Part shown: positions 25,916-35,540 of the stretch, in pieces
Numbering within the stretch: position 1 is the first letter of the stretch
How the letters are laid out: every line of letters begins with the position of its first letter
Assembly: GCA_000404785.1 (NCBI GenBank)
Contig: ASNI01000001.1
Location: forward strand, 1-64,000
DNA length: 64,000 nucleotides
From: Cloacimonetes bacterium SCGC AAA252-N17
GTDB taxonomy: Bacteria > Cloacimonadota > Cloacimonadia > JGIOTU-2
Direction: 5' to 3'
Notes under the pieces: model-generated
Databases searched by the model: none
Seen by the model: only the letters and a program-made list of their open reading frames with translations
What the model was told of the DNA's origin: nothing
Program-made: the position numbers and the translations under genes

Positions 25916-28281
25916 AAACCGCCCTTGAAGAGCTGGAATTCGACAAAGTTAAAGCGTTGATCTCTGCTCATTGTATCTCTCCACTTGGAGAACGGCTTGT
26001 AAAAGAACTTGCCCCTCTTGGAGAGAAAGCGCTCATAGAAAAGAAACTTTCTGAGCTTCAAGATATTTTTGACTACCTCGAGCAAAACCATCATTTCGCT
26101 CTTTCCGGGCTTGAAGATACGGAAATTCTTTTTGAGCATTTTGACAGATACGAGCAATTCTCCATCGACGAACTTCTTATGTTTGGAAGCAATATCCGCA
26201 TTTCGAACACGCTAAAGAAGGATAAAGATATCACTAAGGAAGATTTTCCAAAACTTCATTCAATTGTGTCTGCCCTCATCGAAATGAAAGAGCTGGAAAA
26301 ACGGTTTGACAAGATATTCGATGCCGGTGGTGAGATCAAAGATACTGCAAGCCCAATGCTATCTTCGATCCGAAAAAACAGGCAAAAGACCAGAAAGCGT
26401 ATATATTCCGAACTTGAGAGCATTCTTGAGAAGAAAGATTACGAGAATGTTATTCAGGATAAGGTCGTAACCTTTCGGGATGAGCGTTATGTGATCCCTG
26501 TTCGTGAAGGTGGCGTCACGCAAATGAAGGGCATTGTGCACGGACGCTCAAAAACCGGCGCATCTTTCTATGTGGAACCTCTTTCGGTAATGGAACTCAA
26601 CAATTCTCTAAATACGCTCTCCGAAGAAGAGAAGCAGGAAATTCATAGGATACTCACCGAACTCTATAATGAGCTGAGGAATCAAAAAGATGATTTGCGG
26701 CAAAATCTTACCATTCTTCAGAAAATCGATTTTCTCAATGCATGCTCGCTCTATTGCAGAACTATTCATGCGCACATGCCTTTTATTATCGAAGAAACAC
26801 AGCTGAGTTTAAAAAACGCCCAACATCCACTTCTTTTCAATAGCATAAAAGATCCCAAAAAGATCATCCCTTTCTCTTTGCATATAGGAGATGAATTCAG
26901 GGGAATTGTCATTTCCGGCGTAAACACAGGCGGGAAAACCGTTACGCTGAAAGCAACTGGACTTCTTACAATGATGGCACTTTCGGGTTTGATGATACCT
27001 GTCGATGAATCCCAAATCGGAATGTTCACTTCGTTTTTCACGGATATCAATGACGAACAGTCCATCGAGGATTCTATCAGCACTTTTTCCTCGCACATAA
27101 AGAAGCTGAATATTATTTTTGACCAAGCCGATGAATCGTCGCTCGTGCTCATTGACGAGCTTGGAACCGGCACCGATCCAGAAGAAGGAGCTGCCTTTGC
27201 CCAATCCGTAATGGAAGCGTTAATCGCAAAAAAATCAAAAGTGATCATTACCACTCATTTGAATAAACTCAAGATCTTTGCATCGGAACATCCACTTTGT
27301 GAAAATGCTTCGATGCGGTTCGATCAGGAAAAATTGCAGCCCACCTACCGGCTCGACCTCGGCTTTCCGGGAAATAGCTATGCCCTGGACATTGCAATGG
27401 AATATCATTCTCCCAAAAATATTGTGGCACGTGCCCGGGAACTTATTGATCAGAAAAGCCTGCAATTGAGCGAACTTCTGAAAAAAACCGAGCAGCAGAG
27501 AATTCATCTTTCGCAGAAGATATATGAATTCGATTTGAAAAATAAGCTTCTCGAACAGCAATTGGAATCTTTAAACAAAAAAGAGCAAAGCTGGAAGGAA
27601 ATCGAAAAGGAACGGAAGCAGAAAGCGTTGCAGGAATCCGAGGAATATCTGTCGCAGCTGCAGCAAGATTTTGATCATGAAATTGAAGAACTTAAAAGGG
27701 AATTTAAAGCCGAAAAACACATTGATCATGACGGAGTTCGTAATATTAAAAATAAAATCTCAAAAGAAAGAACTGCAATTGAAAAATGGCAGGATGAGCT
27801 TTCCGATATTGAGTTCATCCCGGCAAAAGAAATTTTTGAAGGTAAAGAGGTTTATATCAAACCATTAAAGTTGGTTGGAAAAGTGCACTCTGTTAATAAA
27901 AATACTGCTCGCGTTCTTGCCGAAGGCTTGAACTACAGTGTGAAAAAGGCGGATCTGTATGAAATTCCAAAAGGCACTGAACTCGTCGAACATAAGGAAG
28001 ATACGGAGATTTCTATTCATGCTGATATCGACCACGATTTTGCTTTTGAGCTTAACCTTATGGGCTTAACTTTCGACGAAGCGCGTATACAATTGGACAA
28101 GTATCTTGACAAAGCCATACTGCTGAATTATCCAAAAGTAAGAATATTGCACGGAAAGGGTACCGGTCAGCTTAGACGAAAGATCTGGGAGCATTTAAAG
28201 CATGACCGGCGCATTAAAGAGTTTGTCTCAGCCCCGCTCCAGGAAGGCGGAGATGGCGTGACTGTGGTATTATTAATGTAA
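25912..28281 (+). CDS. mutS2: Endonuclease MutS2
   Basis: The 789-residue protein has MutS-like core and ATPase domains and a C-terminal Smr nuclease domain. Visible are GVNTGGKT (336-343) as Walker A, LIDELGTGTDPEEGAA as Walker B and signature, STFSSHIKK, TTHLNKLK, a long coiled coil (~510-610), and the Smr segment (~714-789; LNLMGLTFDEA, ILHGKGTGQLR). It suppresses recombination and acts on stalled ribosomes or branched DNA in other bacteria. Length is normal. It overlaps cvpA by 4 nt. Confidence 0.97.
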   Translation: MKTALEELEFDKVKALISAHCISPLGERLVKELAPLGEKALIEKKLSELQDIFDYLEQNHHFALSGLEDTEILFEHFDRYEQFSIDELLMFGSNIRISNTLKKDKDITKEDFPKLHSIVSALIEMKELEKRFDKIFDAGGEIKDTASPMLSSIRKNRQKTRKRIYSELESILEKKDYENVIQDKVVTFRDERYVIPVREGGVTQMKGIVHGRSKTGASFYVEPLSVMELNNSLNTLSEEEKQEIHRILTELYNELRNQKDDLRQNLTILQKIDFLNACSLYCRTIHAHMPFIIEETQLSLKNAQHPLLFNSIKDPKKIIPFSLHIGDEFRGIVISGVNTGGKTVTLKATGLLTMMALSGLMIPVDESQIGMFTSFFTDINDEQSIEDSISTFSSHIKKLNIIFDQADESSLVLIDELGTGTDPEEGAAFAQSVMEALIAKKSKVIITTHLNKLKIFASEHPLCENASMRFDQEKLQPTYRLDLGFPGNSYALDIAMEYHSPKNIVARARELIDQKSLQLSELLKKTEQQRIHLSQKIYEFDLKNKLLEQQLESLNKKEQSWKEIEKERKQKALQESEEYLSQLQQDFDHEIEELKREFKAEKHIDHDGVRNIKNKISKERTAIEKWQDELSDIEFIPAKEIFEGKEVYIKPLKLVGKVHSVNKNTARVLAEGLNYSVKKADLYEIPKGTELVEHKEDTEISIHADIDHDFAFELNLMGLTFDEARIQLDKYLDKAILLNYPKVRILHGKGTGQLRRKIWEHLKHDRRIKEFVSAPLQEGGDGVTVVLLM

Positions 28282-28328
28282 AAATACTTATTATGAAGTT
28301 ATCTATGATTTAGTAATGAAGGAAACGT

Positions 28329-29300
28329 ATGAGAAATATACTCTTAATTATTTCGTTGTTATGTCTCTTATGTTGTTGTTCCGAATCCCCTTATGATGAA
28401 CCCGAATGGGTAGGTGCCATCTTTATTATGGACGACGATGGGAGTAATGTAACTCATCTGATTGACGATTCTCTGGAAAATGTGCAATTTACACTTGATG
28501 ACATGAAAATAATTATAAATAGAGGACTTGGTGGAATTTGCTCTATGAACACTGATGGTTCTGAATATAAAGAATTAACTTCTAAATCGGTAGGAAGCGA
28601 GTTGCCTTCTCTCTCACCCGACAGTACAAAAATTGCATTTTCAACTGGAGATATCTATACTATGGATATTGATGGAACCAACTTACAGAATCTAACAAAT
28701 ACCCCCGATGTGCAGGAAGGGTATCCTAATTTTTCTTTTGACGGAAGCAAAATTGTGTACACAACAAGACAGGATAGTATTAATTCAATTTATATCATGG
28801 ATACAAATGGCGCAAATAAAAGAAGGATTATTTCTAATTCAACAAAATATTATCTTTATAGTTATCCTATATTTAATGCCAATGGTGATACAATATTTTA
28901 TAAGTATATTGGACAACCCCGAGGATTATACTCCATAAACGTTGATGGTACTAATAATACCCTTCTATACGAAGGTTATGTAGGATATACTTTTCCATCA
29001 ATCGCAGCAGATGGAACAAAAATTGTGTTTTATGTTAGTAATGATATTTTTATAATGAACGGAGATGGAACAGATATCACAAGATTGGCGGAGGGTGGTT
29101 CACCAATGATCTCTTCTAATGGCGAAAAAATAGTGTTCGGTGGTGTGAAAATAATGAATAGTGATGGTTCGGGACTAACAAAACTTGAATATGGTGGGCA
29201 ACCTAGTTTCTCACATAATAAATATAACGATCATTATAAAATCGTCTATATAGGCCAAAGACAGATTAACAAAAAATTAAACAAAGGAATAGTATTCTAA
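28329..29300 (+). CDS. Lipoprotein with TolB/PD40-like beta-propeller repeats
   Basis: The 323-residue protein has a lipoprotein signal (LLCLLCCCSE) and repeated blade motifs: IFIMDDDGSNVTHL, DIYTMDIDGTNLQNL, SIYIMDTNGANKRRI, DIFIMNGDGTDITRL, plus SPDSTKIAF-like phrases. This is the PD40/TolB six-blade pattern. It is probably anchored in the envelope and binds another protein; no substrate is indicated. It lies between mutS2 and dnaG on the same strand with no obvious functional link. Confidence 0.82.
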   Translation: MRNILLIISLLCLLCCCSESPYDEPEWVGAIFIMDDDGSNVTHLIDDSLENVQFTLDDMKIIINRGLGGICSMNTDGSEYKELTSKSVGSELPSLSPDSTKIAFSTGDIYTMDIDGTNLQNLTNTPDVQEGYPNFSFDGSKIVYTTRQDSINSIYIMDTNGANKRRIISNSTKYYLYSYPIFNANGDTIFYKYIGQPRGLYSINVDGTNNTLLYEGYVGYTFPSIAADGTKIVFYVSNDIFIMNGDGTDITRLAEGGSPMISSNGEKIVFGGVKIMNSDGSGLTKLEYGGQPSFSHNKYNDHYKIVYIGQRQINKKLNKGIVF

Positions 29301-29384
29301 TTCCCAGGTTGAGGGAAAAACAATTCGTGTACCAACTATGTACATGAAACTTGCACAAAATTTAATGGTCATTAAATAAAAGTC

Positions 29385-31145
29385 ATGCGATACGACCAGA
29401 CACTTCTCGAAGATATACGCTCTGCAAACAGTATTGTAGATGTGATCGGGGAATATGTGCCCCTGAAAAGGAGTGGTGCAGATTACAAAGCTCCATGCCC
29501 CTTCCATAATGAAACAAAGCCCTCATTCACTGTTTCTCCACGCCTGCAAATATTCAAATGCTTCGGGTGTGGAAAAGGTGGAAATGTCTTTACCTTTCTT
29601 ATGGAATATGAAAAGATCACCTTTAACGAAGCGGTAAAAAAACTTGCTGATAGAGTCGGAATAAAACTCCCGGTCTATCGGGAACAATCCAAAGAAGAAA
29701 AGAGTTTATATAACTCTCTCTATGGAATTTATGAATCTGCGCTGCGTTACTATTATAATAATTTGACCACCAAAGAAAATGAAGGGCTTGCCTATCTGCA
29801 ATCACGAAATGTTTCCGATGAAGACATTAAGACCTTTCAGGTTGGACTGGCGCTGAAAACCCATTCCGGTCTTTATAATCACCTGAACAAAAAGGAGTTT
29901 TCAGAGAGAGCTCTCAATAAGAGTGGCTTGTTCACGGGCACAAATGGTGAACCCCGAGATAAATTCTTTGAAAGGATCATGTTCCCAGTGTATAGTTCAG
30001 ACGGCAAGGTGATCGCCTTTGGAAGCAGAATTTATAAAGAAGGGGACGACCGTGGTGCCAAATATCTGAACTCGCCGGAAACCCCGATCTTTCAAAAAAG
30101 GCAACATCTTTATGGATTGTATCAGGCGAAGAATTCGATAATTAAAAAGGATTCCGTTTTCTTAGTAGAAGGCAATATCGACCTGATCAAGCTCTGGCAT
30201 TATGGATTTACAAACGTGGTGGCAAGTCTGGGAACTGCGCTTACCGAAGAACAGGTTAAGCTTCTTTCCCGATATACAAAAAATATTTATGTTCTATATG
30301 ACAGCGACAGCGCCGGCAAAGAAGCTACAGTGCGTGCTATCAACATATTTATTGCCCAATCTGTTTTCCCAAAGCTCATAATCCTTCCTCCAGATACCGA
30401 TCCTGATGACTTCCTCGATGATCATGACGCAAGTGCTCTTCGGGACTATATAGACGATGCAAAGAATTTTTATGATTTCATTTATGAAATAAGACATGCC
30501 GAGAAAAATCTTGAAAATAAAAAAAGAGCTCTCGACGATATCATACCCTGCCTCGATCTCATTGTAAATCCTGTTCAGAAAGAGCTCTATGTTCAGGAGT
30601 GTGCCAATCTTTTCAAAGTAAGTGAAACAAATATATTCAGGGCGGTGCAAGCGCTTAAGAAAAGATCATGGAAGCCCAAAACGCCGCTAAATCTTCACGT
30701 TGATTCTTATCATGAAGAGAAAAATATTATGAATCTTATCCTTTCTCATCCTGAACAATGTGAAGAATATTTCGACGATATCGAGGTTGATTATTTCACA
30801 CATCCCCTTATAAAGAAGCTGTTTGCTCTTATAAAAACCAAAGAAATTCCCGATATTCTTACTGAGAAAGGCGCCCAACTCATAGATTACTTTGAGCCCA
30901 AGGATGCAGATTTCATATCAGATCTATTATTCAACGAGATACCCTTCACCCGCAACTCTTTTGAAAAAATGCTGGTCGGCTTGCAAATACGAAAGTTAAA
31001 TGTTGACTTAGAAACGCTTAATGAATATATTATCAAACATACTGATAATGAAGAAAAGATTCAAGAAAAGAAAGCTATTAAGCATAAAATAAATCAATTA
31101 AAGAAGGACTTTAAGGGCGGTACTGTAAAGAAACTTTTGAGCTAA
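29385..31145 (+). CDS. dnaG: DNA primase
   Basis: The 586-residue enzyme makes RNA primers at the replication fork. The CHC2 zinc motif is Cys38, His41, Cys59 and Cys62 (CPFH...CFGC). A TOPRIM core follows with FLVEGNIDLIKLW (~258) and YVLYDSDSAGKEA (~301), and a C-terminal helicase-interaction region ends FKGGTVKKLLS. ATG 29385 has no clear Shine-Dalgarno. It is 27 nt upstream of rpoD, as in the classic macromolecular synthesis operon; rpsU is nearby but not adjacent. Confidence 0.97.
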   Translation: MRYDQTLLEDIRSANSIVDVIGEYVPLKRSGADYKAPCPFHNETKPSFTVSPRLQIFKCFGCGKGGNVFTFLMEYEKITFNEAVKKLADRVGIKLPVYREQSKEEKSLYNSLYGIYESALRYYYNNLTTKENEGLAYLQSRNVSDEDIKTFQVGLALKTHSGLYNHLNKKEFSERALNKSGLFTGTNGEPRDKFFERIMFPVYSSDGKVIAFGSRIYKEGDDRGAKYLNSPETPIFQKRQHLYGLYQAKNSIIKKDSVFLVEGNIDLIKLWHYGFTNVVASLGTALTEEQVKLLSRYTKNIYVLYDSDSAGKEATVRAINIFIAQSVFPKLIILPPDTDPDDFLDDHDASALRDYIDDAKNFYDFIYEIRHAEKNLENKKRALDDIIPCLDLIVNPVQKELYVQECANLFKVSETNIFRAVQALKKRSWKPKTPLNLHVDSYHEEKNIMNLILSHPEQCEEYFDDIEVDYFTHPLIKKLFALIKTKEIPDILTEKGAQLIDYFEPKDADFISDLLFNEIPFTRNSFEKMLVGLQIRKLNVDLETLNEYIIKHTDNEEKIQEKKAIKHKINQLKKDFKGGTVKKLLS

Positions 31146-31172
31146 GTTTTTGTGTGATAGCCCTGAGACTTT

Positions 31173-32915
31173 ATGAAGACGATAAGCGAATTTATTGAAG
31201 AATTAAAACAGCGTGGGGATGAGCAGGGTTTCATCACCTATGATGAAATAAATCAATTGCTTCCCGATAATCCGATTTTTTTAGATAAAATAGATGATAT
31301 TTTTCATGAATTAAAGGATGCCGGGCTCGAAATTCTTGATGAGACCATGAAAGGCGGTATTCGCAAGAAAAAGTATGCCACGAAACCCAAAAAAGCATCC
31401 ATGAAAATAAGCTTTTACGATGATCCTGTCAGAATGTACCTGAAGGATATGGGAAAAGTTCCTTTACTCACACCAGAGGAAGAAGCCCATATTTCAAAGA
31501 GGATCGAGGACGCTCAGGCGATCATTGATAAAATGACCCTTAATTGCGGAAGTAGTCTCTGTGAATTTCAAAATATTATCAAACGCTACCGTGAGGGCAA
31601 GATCAAAATAGATCAGATATTAAAGATCGAATTCGGTAGCTGGTTTGATAAAGAAAATAACGAACGCCTTATAAATCTTCTTGACGAGCGAACTACAAAA
31701 GCTCTTGAATACTCTGACGAAATTGAAAAGATCATCAATAAGAAACCCTCTAAACGATTCAGTAAAACCCAAACAGTTGGCGATAAGATCAAAGAAAACC
31801 GAGATAAGCTAATTGGACTTTTTGAAGAGATGTATTTCACTGAAATGATGATCCGTCGCTTAATTTATAGAATTAACAGCCTTCTGGGCAGAATAAACGT
31901 GAGCCTTAAACGCATCAATGCAGTAAGCAAAATCAAGGGATACAGCACGGCAAAGATATGTACTCTGGGCAGAAAAGCAGAAAAAGGAAAAGGAGATTTC
32001 AATGAAGTTGCAGAACTCACGGGTATTGATCCTCACATTTTCATGGATGCGCTGCGTAAAATTAAGAACAACCGAAGGAAGATCCGCAGAGTGGAGCTTG
32101 AAACCCGCATGACCGCAGAAGAGCTCAATCGTCTCATGGAGGACATTCGCAAAGCACAGTATGAAAAGGAACTGGCAAAAAATGATATCATAAAAGCAAA
32201 TGTTCGCCTGGTGATCAGCATTGCAAAGAAATATAATAACCGCGGACTAAGCTTCCTTGATCTTATTCAAGAAGGAAATATCGGACTTATTCGTGCCGTT
32301 GAAAAATACGATTATCACAAAGGTTATAAATTTTCAACCTATGCTACATGGTGGATTCGCCAGACAATCACAAAAGGGATCGCCGATCAATCCCGCACAA
32401 TCCGCGTGCCCGTGCATATGGTTGAGGCGATCAATAAAGTGAACCGTGCCCACAACAAGCTGGTTCAGGCGCTCGGTCGTGAACCCTATCCCGAAGAAAT
32501 CGCACAAGAACTGGATCTTCCAGTTGAGAAAGTAAAAAGTATTATGAACGTGGCAAGACACCCTGTCTCGCTTGACAAGCCGGTTGGCGATGAAGACGGA
32601 GACACTACACTTAGCGATTTCATCGAGGACGATAATATGATCTCGCCGGAAAAAATAGCAGAGAGAACCCTACTTAGAAAGCAGGTTGAGGCAGTGCTTT
32701 CCACGCTTTCAAAACGGGAGCGCCGGGTGATAAAGCTACGCTTCGGAATCGGGGATCAAACCCCACGTACCCTCGAAGAAGTTGGGCATATTTTTGATAT
32801 CACGCGTGAACGTGTCCGCCAGATCGAAGAAAAGGCAAAAGAAAAACTCCGCCATCACAGCAGAGCAAATATTCTGAAAAAATATATGGATACCTTTGAA
32901 GAGTTCAATAGATAA
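31173..32915 (+). CDS. rpoD: RNA polymerase primary sigma factor
   Basis: The 580-residue sigma-70 protein directs RNA polymerase to housekeeping promoters. Region 1.1 (~1-60), [12 protein letters not shown] (region 1.2), a non-conserved insert (~115-290), region 2 with [19 protein letters not shown] and [17 protein letters not shown], region 3, and region 4 with [17 protein letters not shown] and [12 protein letters not shown] are all present. The long non-conserved region is typical of primary rather than alternative sigmas. It is coupled to dnaG upstream and followed by a terminator. Confidence 0.98.
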   Translation: MKTISEFIEELKQRGDEQGFITYDEINQLLPDNPIFLDKIDDIFHELKDAGLEILDETMKGGIRKKKYATKPKKASMKISFYDDPVRMYLKDMGKVPLLTPEEEAHISKRIEDAQAIIDKMTLNCGSSLCEFQNIIKRYREGKIKIDQILKIEFGSWFDKENNERLINLLDERTTKALEYSDEIEKIINKKPSKRFSKTQTVGDKIKENRDKLIGLFEEMYFTEMMIRRLIYRINSLLGRINVSLKRINAVSKIKGYSTAKICTLGRKAEKGKGDFNEVAELTGIDPHIFMDALRKIKNNRRKIRRVELETRMTAEELNRLMEDIRKAQYEKELAKNDIIKANVRLVISIAKKYNNRGLSFLDLIQEGNIGLIRAVEKYDYHKGYKFSTYATWWIRQTITKGIADQSRTIRVPVHMVEAINKVNRAHNKLVQALGREPYPEEIAQELDLPVEKVKSIMNVARHPVSLDKPVGDEDGDTTLSDFIEDDNMISPEKIAERTLLRKQVEAVLSTLSKRERRVIKLRFGIGDQTPRTLEEVGHIFDITRERVRQIEEKAKEKLRHHSRANILKKYMDTFEEFNR

Positions 32916-32947
32916 AATCTTAATTACCCCAAAAATAAAAAAACCCG

Positions 32948-32971
32948 ATCCGTCCTTGTGGCGGATTTTTT
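32948..32971 (+). terminator. Rho-independent terminator of dnaG-rpoD
   Basis: ATCCG and CGGAT pair around TCCTTGTGG, with CC/GG extending the stem and a one-base bulge. TTTTTTA follows. It lies 32 nt past the rpoD stop. Confidence 0.75.
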
Positions 32972-33073
32972 ATCTCATTCAAAAACACGTTTAGATTGAA
33001 GGATGAAAAAGTATTTCCCGGGTGATGATGAGTGCAGTTTTAAAATTACTTTTCCGGCAGATTAGTGCTGTGC

Positions 33074-33481
33074 CTAATCATAAAATCGGACAGATACTTC
33101 GTCGATCTTTTCACTGCCCTCGAGTACTTTTTCCTGAAATTCAATAGTTGTAAGAAATCCCTTTGTCCTTCCTGCTTCGAAAACCCCATAAAGCATCTTT
33201 GAACCAAGCTCCAGGTTTTTATGATACACTCTGATGATAACACGCCTTTTGATCTCAAAACTCGCTTTGTTCTCAACCTCAAAATAAACCTGGCAATAGG
33301 TAGGAGCTTCTGTCTCGATCTTGACCGTATCCTGCACTTCCAGATATTTATCGAGCTGCTTGTGGCAATACTTTGTTTGAAGAAAACCAAATATCGCTGC
33401 TGCAAGAAGTAGCACCCAGATGAGCATCGGAACTCTCTGTTTTCTTCCTGTTGAAGTTCGTGACTTTCGTGCTCTAAACAT
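33074..33481 (-). CDS. Small single-pass membrane protein, unknown function
   Basis: I do not recognise this 135-residue protein. After a basic N-terminus (RKSRTSTGRKQR) comes one membrane segment (VPMLIWVLLLAAAIFGFLQT, ~18-37), then a ~95-residue soluble domain with alternating strands (YCQVYFEVENKASFEIKRRV, VRVY-like). Polarity suggests an exported domain. ATG at 33481 gives the membrane segment near the start; an ATG at 33550 would add 23 residues running towards the repeat. A shifted frame over the same DNA (33046-33540) looks less protein-like. Confidence 0.55.
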   Translation of the reverse strand: MFRARKSRTSTGRKQRVPMLIWVLLLAAAIFGFLQTKYCHKQLDKYLEVQDTVKIETEAPTYCQVYFEVENKASFEIKRRVIIRVYHKNLELGSKMLYGVFEAGRTKGFLTTIEFQEKVLEGSEKIDEVSVRFYD

Positions 33482-33562
33482 AGTAATAGAGTAATATAGT
33501 GAGAAATTTTCGGCAAGTTTTTCGAATAAAAAAGTGGCAAATGAACGCACCTGCCTCTAAAA

Positions 33563-33681
33563 CCTAACTCGGATAAACCGAAACCAAAGAATTAGCAACG
33601 AACAAAACGAACAAAATCTAACAAAAAATAAAAAAAGATCGTTGTTGTTAGTGTTTGTTAGTTGCTAAAAAAATTCTTTTG
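33563..33681 (-). repeat. Dispersed repeat family, copy 3
   Basis: Read on the minus strand it runs from GCAAAAGAATTTTTTTAGC through CAACTAAC and GTTCGTTTTGTTCGTTGC to CCGAGTTAGG, matching copies at 10.5 and 15.9 kb without the two hairpin insertions. The ATTAGTCAC end is missing. Confidence 0.9.
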
Positions 33682-33698
33682 CTTCCGCGAGCTGACGA

Positions 33699-35540
33699 TC
33701 AGAAGCTTGATTCTACCTGAAATTTTATCTGTCTTGACCTTTTTATCAGTGTTTCTTTCCAGATTTTCTCGGCATATTTTACCTGCAATGAAATATGGTT
33801 GCCGATATCATATTTCAGGAGAACATACCCAAAAACACCATCTCCCTTGAACTGTGAGTTGAGCATAATACCGTCCAGATCGTTCTCGTACATATACAAA
33901 ATAATATCCCCTGTATGATACTGACAGAAACGGATGTAGTTCTTTAATTTGGGGGTAATGAAATATTTAACTTCCTGATACAGTAAAATTCCCGCATCAT
34001 ATTTGTCTGTATTCGTATATTGGTGGTACGTGAATTCCCCTCGAAATTTGAGTTCGATCTTATCATTTATCTTTTGCACAAAATCGCACCTGCAAGTGTT
34101 TCTCTTCACTTGATAGAGCTTGCTCACTTCATTAAAACTGCGCCATCGCTCGGTCTGCTTGTGATGATAGGTCAGGCGTATGCGTGAAGCTATCCACTTC
34201 TGGTCGAACTGCACAAAGGAATCAAAGCCATAGATTGGGAGGTTGCCGTAGGTGCTCTCTTCGGGAAAACGAAAGACATCAAAATAGACATCCAGCCGTG
34301 ACCGTGCAAAGGGGCGATAAGTAATGCCATAATATAATCCCCTCTCGTTATCAAAATTTCCTCCGGCGTGAAATGGATTGCCATGAAAGGTAGGAAAATC
34401 TATCTCATAATCTCTATAAAGGATAATGTTCTCAAAATTCCCTTGCTGCCAGAGTGCTCCTGTAACAAATGCCTTTTTCTCATTCGCAAGTGCGCCTTCT
34501 CCAAAAAGGGTGATATTTTTGTAGTTCAGATAATAATCCGCACTATAGAGATTCTGAAACTGTTTTTTAGTCGAATCACAAAAGGGATGGTTGTAGAAAT
34601 CTCTGTATGCAGTTATTCCAAATGTGTTTTGGTCGCCGTAGCTTATGTGTACGCCGTAAAGTTTTTCCCGAATTGCATCCTTCTTATCCTGATCTGTACC
34701 ACTTCGGTGAAATCCCGTTATATCGATGCTTTTAATACATCCATTTTTAACAATTCCATCAAGTGCATAGTCAGAATAAAAGGGTATGATGTGCAAGTCA
34801 AACAAAGAAAAATCTCCCGCAAGTCCGAAGAGCGAATATGCTTCATTGGTCGATGTATAGGGCTTTATATCCTGATAGTGCTTGATTGGCTGGTGTGTTG
34901 CATTTCCGCCTTTCGAAAGCGCCAGCTTGGGAGCAAAAAGTATTCCCTGCCCGAAAGACAATCTGTAGTTGCCCGCCGCGAATGTTTTCACAAAACCAAT
35001 ATCTTTCGCATACAAAGTAGCGCTCCAATAATCAAGCCACTCTTTTTCTCCTTCGTCCTTTTGAGATAGGAAGTATAATGAAAAATTTCGCCAGTTCACC
35101 TGATATTTCTGATAGGATTTCAAAGGAGAACAATAGTCTGTGTTGTCTTTAAGTTGCAGTCTCTGCCGCGTGATGACATGAACCGGCGTAGGTAGATGAT
35201 ATGAAATATAGGGTTGGAGCTCCTCGATGATCTCTTCGGAAATACCTGCTTTTTGCAATGCTTTACAGCTCGTTATAGTGTGTGTTTTTCGATAAAGAAG
35301 GATGGCATCAACCTCCTGTGGAGAAAGCCATGGAAGTTCAATAAGCTCGTCATAATCTGCTTTATTAATATCGAGCTTGTGCTTTTCAAGATATTCAAGA
35401 TGCTGCTGCAGTTCTGTAGAAATATAGGTTTCGTCTTCTGAAGAAAAGAGTTTTTCCATTTGTTCTTCGGTGTCTTCGGCGCAGAGTTGACTTACAAAAA
35501 TTACTGCAACCAAAACCCAAAAAAGGAGCTTATTTCCCAT
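33699..35540 (-). CDS. Helix-hairpin-helix domain fused to an outer-membrane beta-barrel
   Basis: The 613-residue protein has a signal peptide (1-21, ending QLCAED). Residues ~48-115 match the ComEA-type HhH domain (DINKADYDELIELPWLSP, ...VDAILLYRKTH, GISEEIIEELQPYI). The remaining ~480 residues are strand-rich with many aromatic residues and end in Phe (KFQVESSF), as barrels often do. HhH domains usually bind DNA, so surface DNA binding or uptake is possible but unproven. It overlaps the upstream barrel gene by 11 nt. Confidence 0.8.
   Translation of the reverse strand: MGNKLLFWVLVAVIFVSQLCAEDTEEQMEKLFSSEDETYISTELQQHLEYLEKHKLDINKADYDELIELPWLSPQEVDAILLYRKTHTITSCKALQKAGISEEIIEELQPYISYHLPTPVHVITRQRLQLKDNTDYCSPLKSYQKYQVNWRNFSLYFLSQKDEGEKEWLDYWSATLYAKDIGFVKTFAAGNYRLSFGQGILFAPKLALSKGGNATHQPIKHYQDIKPYTSTNEAYSLFGLAGDFSLFDLHIIPFYSDYALDGIVKNGCIKSIDITGFHRSGTDQDKKDAIREKLYGVHISYGDQNTFGITAYRDFYNHPFCDSTKKQFQNLYSADYYLNYKNITLFGEGALANEKKAFVTGALWQQGNFENIILYRDYEIDFPTFHGNPFHAGGNFDNERGLYYGITYRPFARSRLDVYFDVFRFPEESTYGNLPIYGFDSFVQFDQKWIASRIRLTYHHKQTERWRSFNEVSKLYQVKRNTCRCDFVQKINDKIELKFRGEFTYHQYTNTDKYDAGILLYQEVKYFITPKLKNYIRFCQYHTGDIILYMYENDLDGIMLNSQFKGDGVFGYVLLKYDIGNHISLQVKYAEKIWKETLIKRSRQIKFQVESSF

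Noticed and set aside
33046..33540. 164-codon minus-strand frame
   Set aside because: It is the shifted frame of the small membrane protein at 33074-33481, which has a clean membrane segment and better composition.
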